Source: Mauremys mutica (Eukaryota > Chordata > Testudines > Geoemydidae). Taken from it: DNA of 64,000 bases. The position numbers and the translations under genes are program-made. The stretch covers positions 16,263,553-16,327,552 of the forward strand of contig NC_059079.1 in NCBI RefSeq assembly GCF_020497125.1. The letters run 5' to 3'. Position 1 is the first letter of the stretch, and each line of letters opens with the position of its first letter. The notes below the pieces were generated by a model that had not been told where the DNA came from, searched no databases, and saw only the letters and a list, made by a program, of their open reading frames with translations. Below are positions 1-11,488 of this stretch, in pieces.

Positions 1-142
1 AAACCCAGGGTTGTGAGTTGAATCCTTAAGGTAGTCATTTAGGGATGTAGGGCAAAAACCTGTCTGGGGATTGGTCCTGCTTTGAGCAGGGGGTTAGACT
101 AGATGACCTCCTGAAGTCCCTTCCAACCTTGATATCCTATGA
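1..142 (+). repeat. tRNA-derived SINE (Cry I type), 5' truncated by window edge
   Basis: The copy starts in the B-box half of the tRNA-related part (GGTTGTGAGTTGAATCC) and runs into a CR1-like tail (GGGGGTTAGACTAGATGACC, then CCTTCCAACC) ending near CTATGA. Two fuller copies lie at 25750 and 31441. The CR1-like tail implies mobilisation by CR1 reverse transcriptase. The A-box half is outside the window. Confidence 0.85.
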
Positions 143-905
143 GGGAAGAAGAGACAGTGCTCCAGTGCATTTCAACCTGGGGGTCATGAACAGCACCCCA
201 GGGGTTGTAACCACCCTCCATTTATGGCTGCAGGGGGGAGGGTTGGTCCCCAAATTTTTATGTTGTAACATGGGGGCATGGAAAAATGTTGAGCACCCCA
301 ACTCCAGTGCCAAGGGCATCAGACTGGGAATCAGGAGAGCGGCTCTACTCAAGAGTTTTGCTATTAACTTCAATAGGGCAAAGATTTTTGCCCCTGGCTT
401 ATATTCCTGGTTCACCCATGGACTTTGAAGAACCCACATGAGCCTATTGCACCTCAGTTTCTTCATCTTCAGAATAGGGATAATAATGCTGAGCCAGCTT
501 TGCACAGCACTTTGTGGTCTATGAATGAAGAATTATTATTTCTGTAGATAATTGTTTGACTCCCCTTTGCAGAGAGACCCAAAGAAAGGCCAGCCAAAGA
601 CACTCTGGTAATAATGGTTTCATAATCAAAGGGAAATATGTTGCAGTTACTGACTTTATTTTAAAAATATGGCTCCAATTCCACCCTCAGAAGGGCACAC
701 AATGTTCCCATTGCTTTCAGTGGGAGCTCTGCTCACAGCTCTGCAAATAGAGTTTGGACTGATTTCTATATTGTTCCCTAGTGGTAGTAAGTGCGAAGGA
801 CCCCCCTAGGAGTTAAAAAAATCTCAGTAAGCACGGATTTCATATCCCTTCCAAAATGGGAACATTATGAGACCTGCAGTGTTTTTAAGTGAAATATAAT
901 AATCC
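143..905. other. Intergenic, nothing recognised
   Basis: No coding exon, RNA gene or clear repeat was recognised. The open frames at 129-505 and 556-750 begin in the SINE or in low-complexity context and look like chance. Confidence 0.5.
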
Positions 906-1113
906 CTCGCTCTCCTATATAGTACTTTTCACTCATAGATCTCAGAACTCTTGACAACAGAGGTCGGTATCATTAGCCCCATTTTACAGATGGGGGCAAC
1001 TGAGGCATAGAGAGGTGAGGTGAATGACCCAATGTCACCCTGTAGAGGAAGCCAGCAAGAGAGAGCCATTCTCCTGAGTTCCGGTCAAATGTTCTATCCA
1101 CTAGGCAACACTG
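906..1113 (-). repeat. MIR SINE
   Basis: Reverse-oriented MIR core: ATTTTACAGATGGGGGCAAC, then TGAGGCATAGAGAGG, then the tRNA-like end TTCTATCCACTAGGC. Diverged and old. Confidence 0.8.
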
Positions 1114-1889
1114 CTGAAGAGCAGACAGGGAGAATGAGATCAAAAGTAACTGAGGGAAAGGGGAGGCACTTAAGCAAAGACAAATAGTTGTACAAGATGC
1201 AATTAAAAACTTCAGAATTTGGTCTTCAGCTGTGGGCTTGTCCAGAAATCACTCTAGAAAGGAGGTCATATGACTGGTGTAAACATGAATAGCCCTACTA
1301 AAGGCAATGGTGCTATGATGATTTGCCTCAGCTGAGGATCTGTTCCAATGAATCTTCTTGTATATTAAAGTACTACCCGATCTGAGTAAGGATTGTAGAA
1401 TCAGTCCATTTGGTGGACACTGTATGCGTGGACAGGTTCATACCCAATGAACATACCAGCCACAAAGCAGCATTGAAAATTTACCATGAGGGTAGAGAAC
1501 GTCCGTGTCTTTATCATAGATCTAAGGATACTGCTGAGTTACTTCAATCCATCATGTCAATGATCTGGGAAGCAGGAAGGATTTTGCAAAGTAGGCATTA
1601 ACAGCTCTGAAGAAACTGACGACCATCAGGTCAATAATGCACACTCAGAAAAAATAACTTCCTAAATATATATCTGTTTGATAGATTGTAATTGCTCCAG
1701 AAGAGCCATTATGGCCTGTTAGGTCAATAGTCTGCATTTCTAAGGGGCTTTAATTAATACATATTTACATAAGTAATATCAGGAATTTTTACCTGAGCCG
1801 TGATGTCAGGAAACATGTGGGGCTTCTAACATGTACGTTGCAAAGGTGTGGCACCATTTTACTCTTTTAGTTATTTATTTTAATTTACA
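1114..1889. other. Intergenic, nothing recognised
   Basis: AT-rich sequence without a supported feature. A 63-codon frame at 1410-1601 has no recognisable domain. Confidence 0.5.
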
Positions 1890-3050
1890 AGAAGTGAGTG
1901 TGGTGCACTCTATATGATTTTATGAAAATATTCTAATGAGTGTGAATATAATGTAACTGGAATATGCTTCCTAGAAAAGGTCTCTTGTAAGGTATTACAA
2001 AGTTTATAATCTACTGAGTGTGGTCAGCCTAGTTGTATAAATGTATCACTCTTGTATCTGAAACTAGAAATATGAAATATAGCTCTGAAGGCCTATTGTA
2101 ATTATGAAAAGTGGGGGCCATTAATGGTGGTTTGGAATCTTGATGGCTCCCATCAGCTAGGACAATTGACTGTAGATGGCTCTGTTTACTTGTAAGTCTA
2201 CCTGTGTGCTAGCAAGTGGGTAATGGAGTCTTAGAGTGACATGTGATTGTGTCTCCTGAACTGGAATCCATCTTTAACCTGGTGCTTTTCCATTTAGAAA
2301 GAGGGGTAGGAACCCAGAGAGGGGCAAAAGATTCCTGCCTTGTGGATACATAAGAGGGGGGTGGGGAACAGGACAAAAGGGGTTGCAGTCATGAGAAATC
2401 CCCTAGCTACCACCTGAGCTGGAACAAAGACCGTACCAGGGGAAAGGATTGGGCCCAGACTAGAAGGAGGCTAGTCTGTCAAAGAAGCTTATTGGAACAT
2501 CGCTGAGGGTGAGATTTACCTGCATCTAGTTTTTCTGTATTAGGCTTAGACTTGTGTGTTTTATTTTATTTTGCTTGGCAATTCACTTTGTTCTGTCTGT
2601 TATTACTTGGAACCACTCAAATCCTACATTTTGTATTTAATAAAATCACTTTTTTACGTATTAATTAGCCCAGAGTATGTATTAATACCTGGGGGGGGGA
2701 CAGCTGTGCAGCTCTCTCTATCAGTGTTATAGAGGGTGAACAATTTATGAGTTTACCCTGTCTAAGCTTTATACAGGGTAAAACGGATGTATTTGGGGTT
2801 TGGACCCCATTGGGAGTTGGGCATCTGAGTGTTGGCGACAGGAACACTTCTCAAGCTGTTTTCAGTTAAGCCTGCAGCTTTTGGGGGACGTGGTTCAGAC
2901 CTGGGTCTGAGCTTGTAGCAGGCTAGCGTGACTGACACAACCAAGCAGGGCACTGAAGTCCCAAAATGGCAGGGAAAACAGGCTCAGAGGTAGTCTCAGC
3001 TCATCATGTGGCAGTCCCAAAGAGGGTTTCTGTGATCCAACCCGACATAG
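1890..3050 (+). mobile_element. LTR-like repeat (solo LTR candidate)
   Basis: About 1.1 kb of moderately AT-rich sequence resembling a long terminal repeat. It has an AATAAA signal at 2639-2644, an R/U5-like segment around 2690-2800, and an end rich in direct short motifs near 3040. No internal gag, pol or env is attached. I know the sequence type as a turtle interspersed repeat but cannot assign the retroviral class. Boundaries are approximate and no TSD was found. The frames at 2665-2953 belong to it. Confidence 0.5.
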
Positions 3051-3681
3051 TGAGTGTTGAGACTATAGGCAACAATTAATTACATCACGAACAACAAGAC
3101 AGTCTACATATTCATCAACTGGAAGTGACTGTGCGTTCTCTGGTTTGGGAAGTGAAGTATACTAGTGCGTGGGGGACATGTTCTTAAAGCTTTGCCAACT
3201 TGGCCACCACCACCACTTGCCTTTTTCATTTGCTGGTGTTCTTTTAGAGTCATAAATAAGGAATGGGGACACCTAGTATTAGTGTGATTATTTATATAGT
3301 GCAGTAAAGCACGGAGCACTGCACTCTGCAGAACACATTAAGAAAGTGGGCCAGACCCAAGGAGCTTGGCTTTCCCAAATGCATTGTTGTACAGAGTTGA
3401 TTACTAGGCATTGGATGGTTTGTGGAGCTGTGCAAAACTTTCAGCATAAAGCCATCTGAAGCTCATGGTTTCAGGTCAGAGAGGAAATGTTAATGCGCAC
3501 AGCAACCTCTGTGCTTTCTTCTACATAGCTGCCTATGTATGTATAATCCACACCCACTCAAAGTGGTGCTCTGTTACCCTCTAATGGCGGCTGGGTCACA
3601 GGGAGATGTTGATGAGCCTGCTACTGCCTTGCCTAGTGGAGGTGGGTCATTTATCTCATGCAGGTGAGGCTCATGATTTTA
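3051..3681. other. Intergenic, nothing recognised
   Basis: No supported coding or RNA feature. It ends at the TSD of the hAT element that starts at 3690. Confidence 0.5.
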
Positions 3682-3689
3682 CATCTAAA

Positions 3690-4253
3690 CAGGGCTGGTG
3701 CAAGGATGTTTCGCGCCCTAGGCGAAATTTCCACCTTGCGCCCTCCCCCGTCCCCGAGCCCCCGCCCTGAGGCGCCCCCCCCCGCGGCAGCTCCGCCCTG
3801 AGGCGCCCCCTCTGCGGCAGCTCCCCATCCCCCACCCTCTGCCCTTAGGCACCCACACCCCACCCCAGCTCACCCCTGCTCCATGCACGAGCACCCTGAG
3901 CACGCCGTCGCTGCTTCACTTCCCCCACCTCCCAGGCTTGCGGCACCTAAGCTGATTGGCGCCACAAGCCTGGGAGGCGGGAGAAGTGAAGCAGCCATGG
4001 CGTGCTCGGGGAGGAGGCGGAGCAGGGGTGAGCTGGGGCGGGGAGTTCCCTTGCATGCCACCCCTCCCCCCTTACTTGCTGCAGGCAACCCTCCCCGCGC
4101 TCCCCTGTCCCAGCTCCCTCCACCTAAATGCCGGCGGTGACCGGGGTAGCCGAAGATCCGGCCGCCACGGTCGCTGCCGAAGAAAATGCCGCCCCCCAAA
4201 TCCTAGTGCCCTAGGCGACTGCCTAGGTCGCCTAAATGGTTGCACCAGCCCTG
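3690..4253. mobile_element. hAT MITE, family A copy 1 (564 bp)
   Basis: Terminal inverted repeats read CAGGGCTGGTGCAAGGATG at the left and, in reverse complement, CAGGGCTGGTGCAACCATT at the right. They are flanked by a perfect 8-bp TSD, CATCTAAA, at 3682-3689 and 4254-4261. The inside is GC-rich (GCGCCC and GCCGCC blocks), which creates several spurious open frames on both strands. A second copy is at 9329. No transposase is present, so it is non-autonomous. Confidence 0.93.
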
Positions 4254-4509
4254 CATCTAAAGGTCCCTGCTTCTGTCCTTACCATCAACAACCCACCCCA
4301 GGGTGTGGTATAACATATGGGAGAACCTCCCTGAGTTTATTCAGAAGGCCCTTACCCTACCTGCATTTAAGTCACTCTTAAAGAACCTTTTCTGCTCTGT
4401 TGCGTCCAGTGAATTGAGTTATTGGCCATCTATTCTTCGATGGTAAGTGCCTTTGATCAGTAATTGCCCCTCCTTGAATGTTTAGAAAATGCTTAATGCA
4501 TAGCAGATG

Positions 4510-4646
4510 CATAGGTGCTGGAACTAGGGGTGCTGGCGGTGCTGCTGCACCCCCTGGCTTGAAGTGGTTTCCATCATGTACAGGGTTTACAGTTTGGTTC
4601 AATGGCTCTCAGCACCCCCACTATACAAATTGTTCCAGCACCCCTG
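4510..4646. mobile_element. Short hAT MITE (137 bp)
   Basis: Ends are CATAGGTGCTGGAAC and, in reverse complement of the right end, CAGGGGTGCTGGAAC. Flanks are AGCAGATG (4502-4509) and AGCAGGTG (4647-4654), a 7/8 TSD. Confidence 0.85.
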
Positions 4647-4654
4647 AGCAGGTG

Positions 4655-5044
4655 CTACTGTTGATAGTATAAACAGGTAGAAACATTTTGTGGTTGGAAA
4701 ATCTTGTTGTTGTTTTGTTTTACCCAACAAGAAGTAAAATTTTTAGCTGTAGAATTAAACAAAGTAGGTTTTGTGGTTTCATTCTGGATTCATATGCCAT
4801 AAGCTAGGCCGAGATGAGCCTGTGTGGTATGGAACAGTAGCAGTGTTATGTGGTGGGGTGCTCAAGGGGAGACTGACTTCTGTAGGTCTATTTTCCCAAA
4901 GTACAAAAAAATATATCCTAAAAACCTCTGCATGTTCTCAGACTGAAAATCTCCATCTTGGGGTAGAAGGAGTCAGGGTAAAGGTGGAAGGAAAGGTGGG
5001 GAGACGAGAAGGAAGGATATTTAAATAAATAATGATGCCTATTT
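4655..5044. other. Intergenic, nothing recognised
   Basis: No supported feature. The 85-codon frame at 4771-5028 shows no domain. Confidence 0.5.
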
Positions 5045-5172
5045 CTTATATGGTCTTTTCATCAGCAGATCTCAAAGTACTTCTGAGGTAGGGAAGTGCT
5101 ATTACCCCCATTTTACAGATGGGGAACTGAGGCATGGAGCGGCTAAGTGACTTGCCCAAGGTCACACAGGTT
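5045..5172 (-). repeat. MIR SINE
   Basis: Reverse-oriented MIR: ATCAGCAGATCTCAAAG, ATTTTACAGATGGGGAACTG and GACTTGCCCAAGGTCACAC. Fairly well preserved. Confidence 0.88.
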
Positions 5173-5824
5173 TGGCAAAAATTCCAATATTTTCCATTAA
5201 TATTCAGATTCCTTCCTACCATAAGGATGACACTCCCAGCACTGCCAGCCCTTCTACACTTAAACCCTACCAAAAAGAACAGTAAACGGAAAATAAAAGC
5301 CAAAACCAAATACTCTAGTCCAAGCAGAGTTTTGATCCTGAAAAGAGCCAGAAACTCCATGCAGTCCACTGGGGATTTTGCTTTGGGTACTGATTTTACA
5401 TGGAGGGCACTCAGCTAGTATGGCAGCAGTATAAAACCCTGAGAGCGAGATGGCAGTCACCCTACACTGCAAATGCAAACTATTAGGCTGGTAGGGTTAT
5501 TATGTGGCAAGCATGCAGCCATACCCTCTGTGTGAATTTCACCCCCAAGCAGCGCACTCACACAAAGCCTGAGATGTGGCTATCCTATTATAAAACAGGT
5601 TTTAAGTATATTTAAATAGTGCATCGATCAGTGTTCACTGGGCCAACTGAATTACCCACTGGAAAGTTTAGTTCGCCTGGAAATATTCTTTTTCTAATTA
5701 TTATTATTTATATTGTGGTAGCTCCCAGAGTCCACAATCAAAATTAAGGCCCCACTGTGAGTAGTAATAGCATTTCTGCACATAAATTCTCTGCACATCA
5801 GTGGGCTATGACACTTTTGTGAGG
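5173..5824. other. Intergenic, mostly unassigned
   Basis: A short segment near 5700-5770 (GTGGTAGCTCCCAGAG, then GGCCCCACTGTGAG) resembles the start of the interspersed repeat seen at 20880-21075. Nothing else is supported. Confidence 0.4.
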
Positions 5825-6010
5825 GGCAGTATGGCCTACTGGACAACTGCAAGGTTAGGCGCCAGGACCACTGGAGTTCCAGTCCTGGCCTCCCAATGAC
5901 TGGCTAAATGGCCTTAATTAATTCACAGTGTCTTTCTTCCTCGCTTTCTCCCTCCATTAGTGGGGATCAGAATTCTTACCTACTTACGAGTGGTGTGGAA
6001 GAGGCTTTCT
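5825..6010 (+). repeat. MIR SINE, diverged
   Basis: Forward MIR traces: CAGTATGGCCTACTGGAC at the tRNA-like start and CTGGAGTTCCAGTCCTGGCC in the core. The right part is weak. Confidence 0.6.
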
Positions 6011-6884
6011 CTGCCTGAGAGCGCGTAGAAGCATTGCAATAATGGCCCTATTCTACCCTTTAGTTTGTAGAAAACTTCCAGGGTATCAATAGTAGTTGGA
6101 CATGTGAGATGAGGGAATTATGCCCATAAGTAGGAGGGGAATTACTTAGGGCTGTCCAAGGAGAAACAACTATGAGATGAAACTGCACAAAAGAAAAATG
6201 TGGGCTGAATGTAAGGGGGGAAATGCTTTTATTGAGATCAATTAAACTGTGGCCTTATAGTCTCCAAGTGGAGCAGTGCGAGTCCCATCAGTAGGCGGAT
6301 TTTAAACTGTAGAGGTGTCTCCTTCATTGGAACTTATGCATTTATAAAATGTTTACAGCATGTCATCCTGGGAACAGTTTGTGTGAAAGAACCATGAAGC
6401 TGAGTTATTGTTGTGCCATGAGTAAAACGGAAACAATACTCTGATTGGATGACTAACTGAATTTATTAGCTCCCTTGGAAGGGGGAACACAGCCAAGTAC
6501 ATGTAAACATGTATAACTGCACTTATGCATTTACACTGAATTATTTTAAGTAAAAGACTAAATCCAGCTGTTAGGTTTTTAGAAAAAAAAAAAGGGTTTA
6601 TCAGGGAATTATATTCCAACCCCTCACTCTCACTGAAAAAGGAATGTTTGGTTTTTTCAGCCAGAAGATCATTGTTATGGCAAGATTATAAATCATCTCA
6701 AGAAGCTTAGACAATACAAATCGAGCTGTGTTATGTGTGAGATGAACCTTTATTTCAACCAGCCTGTCTCACGAGCATATGGAAGGTAAACAAATATCCC
6801 AGGCACCAAGAGCAAGAAGAACAATGCATTGTCAGCTCTTGGGATTTTATCATGAGGCTCACTATATTTGGTGCTTTCTTCTAC
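6011..6884. other. Intergenic, nothing recognised
   Basis: AT-rich, no supported gene or repeat. The 88-codon minus frame at 6353-6619 has no recognisable domain. Confidence 0.5.
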
Positions 6885-7200
6885 AATCACCAGCTGCTGG
6901 AATCAAGTTGTTCCCTGAGAATCTAAGCAGTCCTTTTTTAAAAAAAGTAATTTTCTAGCCCTCCTGTTTGCGGGAAAAAGCTTGAAAACATGAAGCCTGA
7001 ATGCTCCAACACCAAAATAAAAATAAAAAGAACCCATAGCCCAGATCCATCGCTGTCTAACTTCCATTGAAATCAATGGGAGTTAGGCACCTAAATATAA
7101 TTGAGGATCTGGGCCTAAATGTACTGTTTTAAAAATCTCACGAGTTTTAAGCTACTCTTATTGTTTTAGAAGCCTGACTTATGATTTTTGAACATATGGA
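6885..7200. repeat. Degraded MITE family B fragment split by a foldback repeat
   Basis: GAAAAAGCTTGAAAACATG near 6973 and AATCTCACGAGTTTTAAGC near 7134 match segments of the copies at 8295 and 25013. The two parts are separated by a short palindromic insert (7037-7126). Confidence 0.5.
7037..7126. repeat. Short foldback repeat
   Basis: Contains the self-complementary core TTCCATTGAAATCAATGGGA and outer ends CCCAGATCC and GGATCTGGGCC. It belongs to the dispersed foldback group also seen at 12455, 12961, 31177, 33806 and 63872. Confidence 0.65.
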
Positions 7201-7580
7201 TTTGGGAAAAATGCAATTACAGTAAGGAGGTGACATGATGCTGGACACAGCTACACCAGAGTAAATCCTGAGCAACTTCCTTGGAGGTATTCTGGATTTA
7301 CATCAATCCAGGTGACAGTTTATTTGGGCTAGAATCTACCCTGATTTACATCTTGTGCATTCCCACTGAAATCAAAAGGATTGCACAGAAAATACCTCTG
7401 GGGAAGAATTTAACTATATAGGGCCATTGACCAGGAAGGAATCACATACTGTATATCCCAGGTTAGGTACAAAGAACATGGTCAATCAGGTCTAATTCTC
7501 ACAGAGGAGGAAAGACACCCTGACTATTTCCTGGCTACCTAGAAGGAACTGCTTGTACTCTCACAAAGGCTGAAATGTCA
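7201..7580. other. Intergenic with a foldback relic
   Basis: Around 7255-7345 are diverged stretches resembling the same foldback group (GTAAATCCTGAGCAAC, GATTTACATCAATCC). No gene seen. Confidence 0.4.
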
Positions 7581-8112
7581 CATCTACATTGCAATAAAAA
7601 ATCTGCGTCACCGAGTCTCAGAGCCCAGATTGGCTCACCTCCCAGAAGGACTAGGGCAAGAGTAGGCAACCTATGGCACGGGTGCCGAAGGCAGCACGCG
7701 AGCTGATTTTCAGTGGCACTCACACTGCCCAGGTCCTGACCACCAGTCCAGGGGGCTCTGCATTTTAATTCAATTTTAAATGAAGCTTCTTAAACATTTT
7801 AAAAACCTTATTTACTTTACATACAACAACAGTTTAGTTCTATATTATAGACTTATAGAAAGAGACCTTCTAAAAACGTTAAAATGTATTACTGGCATGC
7901 GGAACCTTAAATTAGAGTGAATAAATGAAAACTCGGCACCCCACTTCCGAAAGATTGCTGACCCCTGGACTAGGGTCTTGTACCCCGGCTCCAGCCCAAG
8001 CCCAAATGTTGACACTGCACTTTTTAGCTCCGCAGCCTGAGCCCAGCGAGTCTGAGTCAGCTGACCTAGGCCAGCTGCGGTCATGCTGCGGGTCTTTTAT
8101 TGCAGCGTAGCC
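7581..8112. mobile_element. Older MITE split by a nested hAT
   Basis: The left arm CTACATTGCAATAAAAAATC mirrors the right arm, whose reverse complement reads CTACGCTGCAATAAAAGACC. The interior is interrupted at 7657-7967 by a complete hAT element with its own TSD. It appears related to the elements at 53576 and 61604 (TCTACACTGCAAT ends). The outer TSD was not resolved. Confidence 0.65.
7657..7967. mobile_element. hAT element (311 bp), nested
   Basis: Ends CAAGAGTAGGCAACCTATGG and, in reverse complement, CAGGGGTCAGCAATCTTTC. The 8-bp TSD GACTAGGG is perfect at 7649-7656 and 7968-7975. AT-rich interior, no transposase. Confidence 0.93.
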
Positions 8113-8294
8113 AGAGACTTGCAGCAAGGCCACAGAGAGACCAGCCTTTGAAAGAGACAGACACCCCAAGCAGTATGTTGCAAAAGTCAGTGGGATTACA
8201 CTGGTGTGAAATCAGTTCAGGTGAGATGCTTGATGTAAAATAGCAAAAGGAGAAAAATGTAGTTAACAATGTTCTCGTATCTGTGCCTGCTAAA

Positions 8295-8619
8295 CAGTAT
8301 TGCCAACACCGAATGTTAAAAAAGCCCCGCGGCAGGTCCTCCAAAATAATGAAATTGCCTTAAAAATCATGAGATTTTCAAACAATAACTAAACAAATTA
8401 GAGAGCTTTTTTATTTGCCTTCCAGCTTCTGAGTCTTCAGAGTGCAGGTGGATCATGTTTTTATGTTTCTCTCTGCAATCACAGGGGCTAGAATCTTACT
8501 TTTTCTAAAAAATGAAATGTGAGCTTCTCACCTGATCACTTGTCTCCATGATCTGGGGATTTAAGTAGAACATCAAATATCATGAGACGTGGGATAAATT
8601 GTGGGAGCTGGCAATGCTG
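8295..8619. mobile_element. MITE family B (325 bp)
   Basis: Ends CAGTATTGCCAACACC and, in reverse complement, CAGCATTGCCAGCTCCC. Subterminal TCATGAGATTTTC and ATCATGAGACGTGGG are typical of this family. The flanks do not give a clean TSD. Related copies are at 25013 and, degraded, at 6885. Confidence 0.75.
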
Positions 8620-9320
8620 CTTAAAGCTATCTCCTTATATGTTCAAGGTGTCACAACCAAGTTAACCAACGAGCTTCTTTTTGTGACTCAGCCTTGGGCA
8701 TAATGCGCATTGGAGACATGGAAGTACCATGTACATACTGCACACATCTGTAGGTGCGGTGGAATATTATCCAACAGCAGGATCGGAGTGACTGTGAATT
8801 ATTTATAATAGAAGAGACCATATCTGTGAAGAGGAGAGTGGATATGACTTGACTAAAGCTCAGAATACCTGTGAAGACTATATTGCAGCTGGTGATGAGC
8901 CATTACCAGCAACAACTCCATGTCCCGAAAGTCACTTGGATTTGTCACTCTCCAGGGCTCAGTGTGGCTTTCACAGTCCATCCCAGGCAGTGAGAAACTA
9001 AAATCAGTGATCAAATACTGCCTGACATTTATACAGCACCTTTCATGCCAAAGAATCCCGGAATGCTCTTATAGGCATAAGCAAGTACTGTATGCATTAG
9101 GACTACTTCATCCACGTCTGAAACACAGACAACTCTGGAGCAGGCTATGTGCACAAGAACACTACTCACTAGTCTAGAGAATGTATGGAGAAATAACATA
9201 TCCAGCTGCAACTATAGAAGGAAGTTAGAGAGGCAGAATATTGCAGGATCTAATCAGGACACAAGAGTTAAAATCCCTACCTTGTGAATAGTGCCATGAA
9301 ATCTTTCATGAGGGCAAGTG
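8620..9320. other. Intergenic with weak MIR traces
   Basis: A short reverse MIR-like piece (TTTATACAGCACCTTTC) lies near 9030. No gene is supported; the 8920-9177 frame overlaps this piece. Confidence 0.4.
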
Positions 9321-9328
9321 ATCGGGAC

Positions 9329-9619
9329 CAGGGCCGGTGCAAGGATGTTTCGCGCTGTAGGCGAAACTTCCACCTTGCGCCCCTCCCGCCCCCCCGCCCT
9401 GAGGTGCCCCCCCACGACAGCTCCCCCCCTCTGCCCTGAGGCGCCCCCTTGCGGCCCTCCCCGTGCTCCCCTGCCCCAGCTCCCTCTGCCTAAATGCCGG
9501 CGGCGACTGGAGCGGCTGAAGATCCGGCCACTGTGGTCGCTGCCAAATAAAATGGTGCCCCCCAAATGCCAGCACCCTAGGTGATAGCCTAGGTCGCCTA
9601 AATGGTTGCACCAGCCCTG
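9329..9619. mobile_element. hAT MITE, family A copy 2 (291 bp)
   Basis: Ends CAGGGCCGGTGCAAGGATG and, in reverse complement, CAGGGCTGGTGCAACCATT, as at 3690. The 8-bp TSD ATCGGGAC is perfect at 9321-9328 and 9620-9627. It is a shorter internal-deletion form of the 564-bp copy. Confidence 0.95.
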
Positions 9620-9627
9620 ATCGGGAC

Positions 9628-11084
9628 CTTGGTTTTACATCGCATCCAAATAATTAATTTTCTGAGATTCTGACATCCTTTGCTAAAGTCACCTGCAGTT
9701 TTCCAGAAAACATACATACATTTAGCTCAGCTTCCTGAAATGCTCAAAAGCAATGATTAAAAATACTCCCAAATAGTTCTAAGTGATTACTTCAACCTCC
9801 AAAGCAATAAAGGATTTGCAAAGGTACCGGGGGGTCATATCTTGTAATACTAAATACTGAACATTCACTTCCTTTTCTCTGCCTTATCTAGATTTTTACA
9901 GGGACCTTTGTGAAGTAGTTACTTCACTGTGTATACAATTAAATATATTGACACAGCCTCTTTTTAATCACAATTTATGATCCTGCAATGAATAGAACAC
10001 ATTCTTTCCCCAGAAAAACTTAGCTTTTTTGCATGTTATTTCTAAAGACTCTCTGGGTTATATTTTCAGCCTGGTGCACCATATTTCAAGGGGAAAAAAT
10101 CAATGTGCTTAAATTATTAAAATTCTAAGTATCCGTTACGGATTCAGTCAGGTGTTGTAAAACTTACAGTACATCAATTTACTTGCTATATTAATTTTAG
10201 ACATGTGCCTTGACATGAGAATTGAAGGCGTTACATCTCTCTCTTAGCTAAACAGAATGGAAGTGGCTCTAAAATATAGACCCTCTTTGCCTTTTTAAGA
10301 TTTATATTGAGTGGGTAGCTCTTCTCTGAGTTAGAATGCAGGTGAATGGCAGGGCTGCATTATAAATGCCTGAGGTAACTATAAAAATATAAATGGTATC
10401 AGGTTATTGATTTTTTTCTTGAGACCACAAATTAGAAATGGCACTGCTAAAAATCACTGGTCTATCCACAAATTTTAATTAAAACATAAATAAATCATTT
10501 TAGTTGTTGCACTTGCATATAAACAATGAGAGAGATGGCACACTTACAACTACTTGTCAACATTTTGTGACTAATGAATCACTGTAAAAATACAATCTAA
10601 AGCAACTGAATTGAAAACAGATTCCAGAGCTAACTAATATCACATGCAAACCATCTAAAGCTATTACAGCAGGAGGCATTGAAACCACATATCAGGTTTG
10701 GGAGGGGGAAATAATTTTAAGTACAGCAATACTATTTTATTTTATTAAATAAAGTGAAACACTGTAATGAGATATTACAGCTGCAGCACTTTTGCCACAT
10801 TATGGAGTAATGTTTTCCCCTGTCCTTGTAGCAAACAATAACCATATGCTGTATTTGTTACCAAATGTTTATTTTATTTCTTCATTAGAACACTGAAAAG
10901 AGAGTTTTTTGTGGTTGTAAGTACTCTAGAAGAGCTTTTAATAAAACCTGCGGGGATCGAAACATTTAATATAAAAACAATGTTCACATTTATCGTCAAA
11001 TATTCACTGGCACTTAGGCAAGCAGGAAAGAACAAGGTATACTTGACCTTGCATTTTGCTACATAGGAATGTGCAAAAGCAATA
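9628..11084. other. Intergenic, nothing recognised
   Basis: AT-rich single-copy-looking sequence, with no coding exon, RNA gene or repeat I can support. The 78-codon minus frame at 10874-11110 shows no domain. Confidence 0.5.
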
Positions 11085-11282
11085 CCTAGCACTTCCTCTG
11101 TACAGATCAAAGTGCTTTACAAAGCTGGGCTAGCATTATTAGCACCATTTTACAGATGGGGACTGTGAGGCAGAGAGGTGACGTGTTGCTCAAGTTCTAA
11201 TAGGGAGTAAATAAAAGAGACAGTAATAGAACTTGGGTCTCCTAGCAAAAGTCCAGTATATTGACTCCTACACCTTGCCTCT
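11085..11282 (-). repeat. MIR SINE
   Basis: Reverse MIR: GATCAAAGTGCTTTACAAAG, CATTTTACAGATGGGGAC and GAACTTGGGTCTCCTAGC. Confidence 0.85.
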
Positions 11283-11488
11283 CTAAAGGGCCTACCCCAA
11301 GCTGTATGAACTAAATGGGAGGAAAACATACCAGTAGGTTGCATTTCATCTGATAGCATGTGCCCGTATGAGACTGAGCAAGCGATTTAGGCAAAGGTGG
11401 CAGAAAAGCTTGTGGTCCCATCTGTGTCTAGGCATAAAGACTAATGAAGGGTCCCTAAGGTTCAGATAGGTACTTCTCACAGAAAAGA

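Noticed and set aside
3651..4381. Cluster of overlapping GC-rich open frames on both strands, looking like a gene or CpG island
   Set aside because: They lie within or overlap a 564-bp hAT MITE with a perfect 8-bp TSD; the composition is low-complexity Pro/Gly/Ala.
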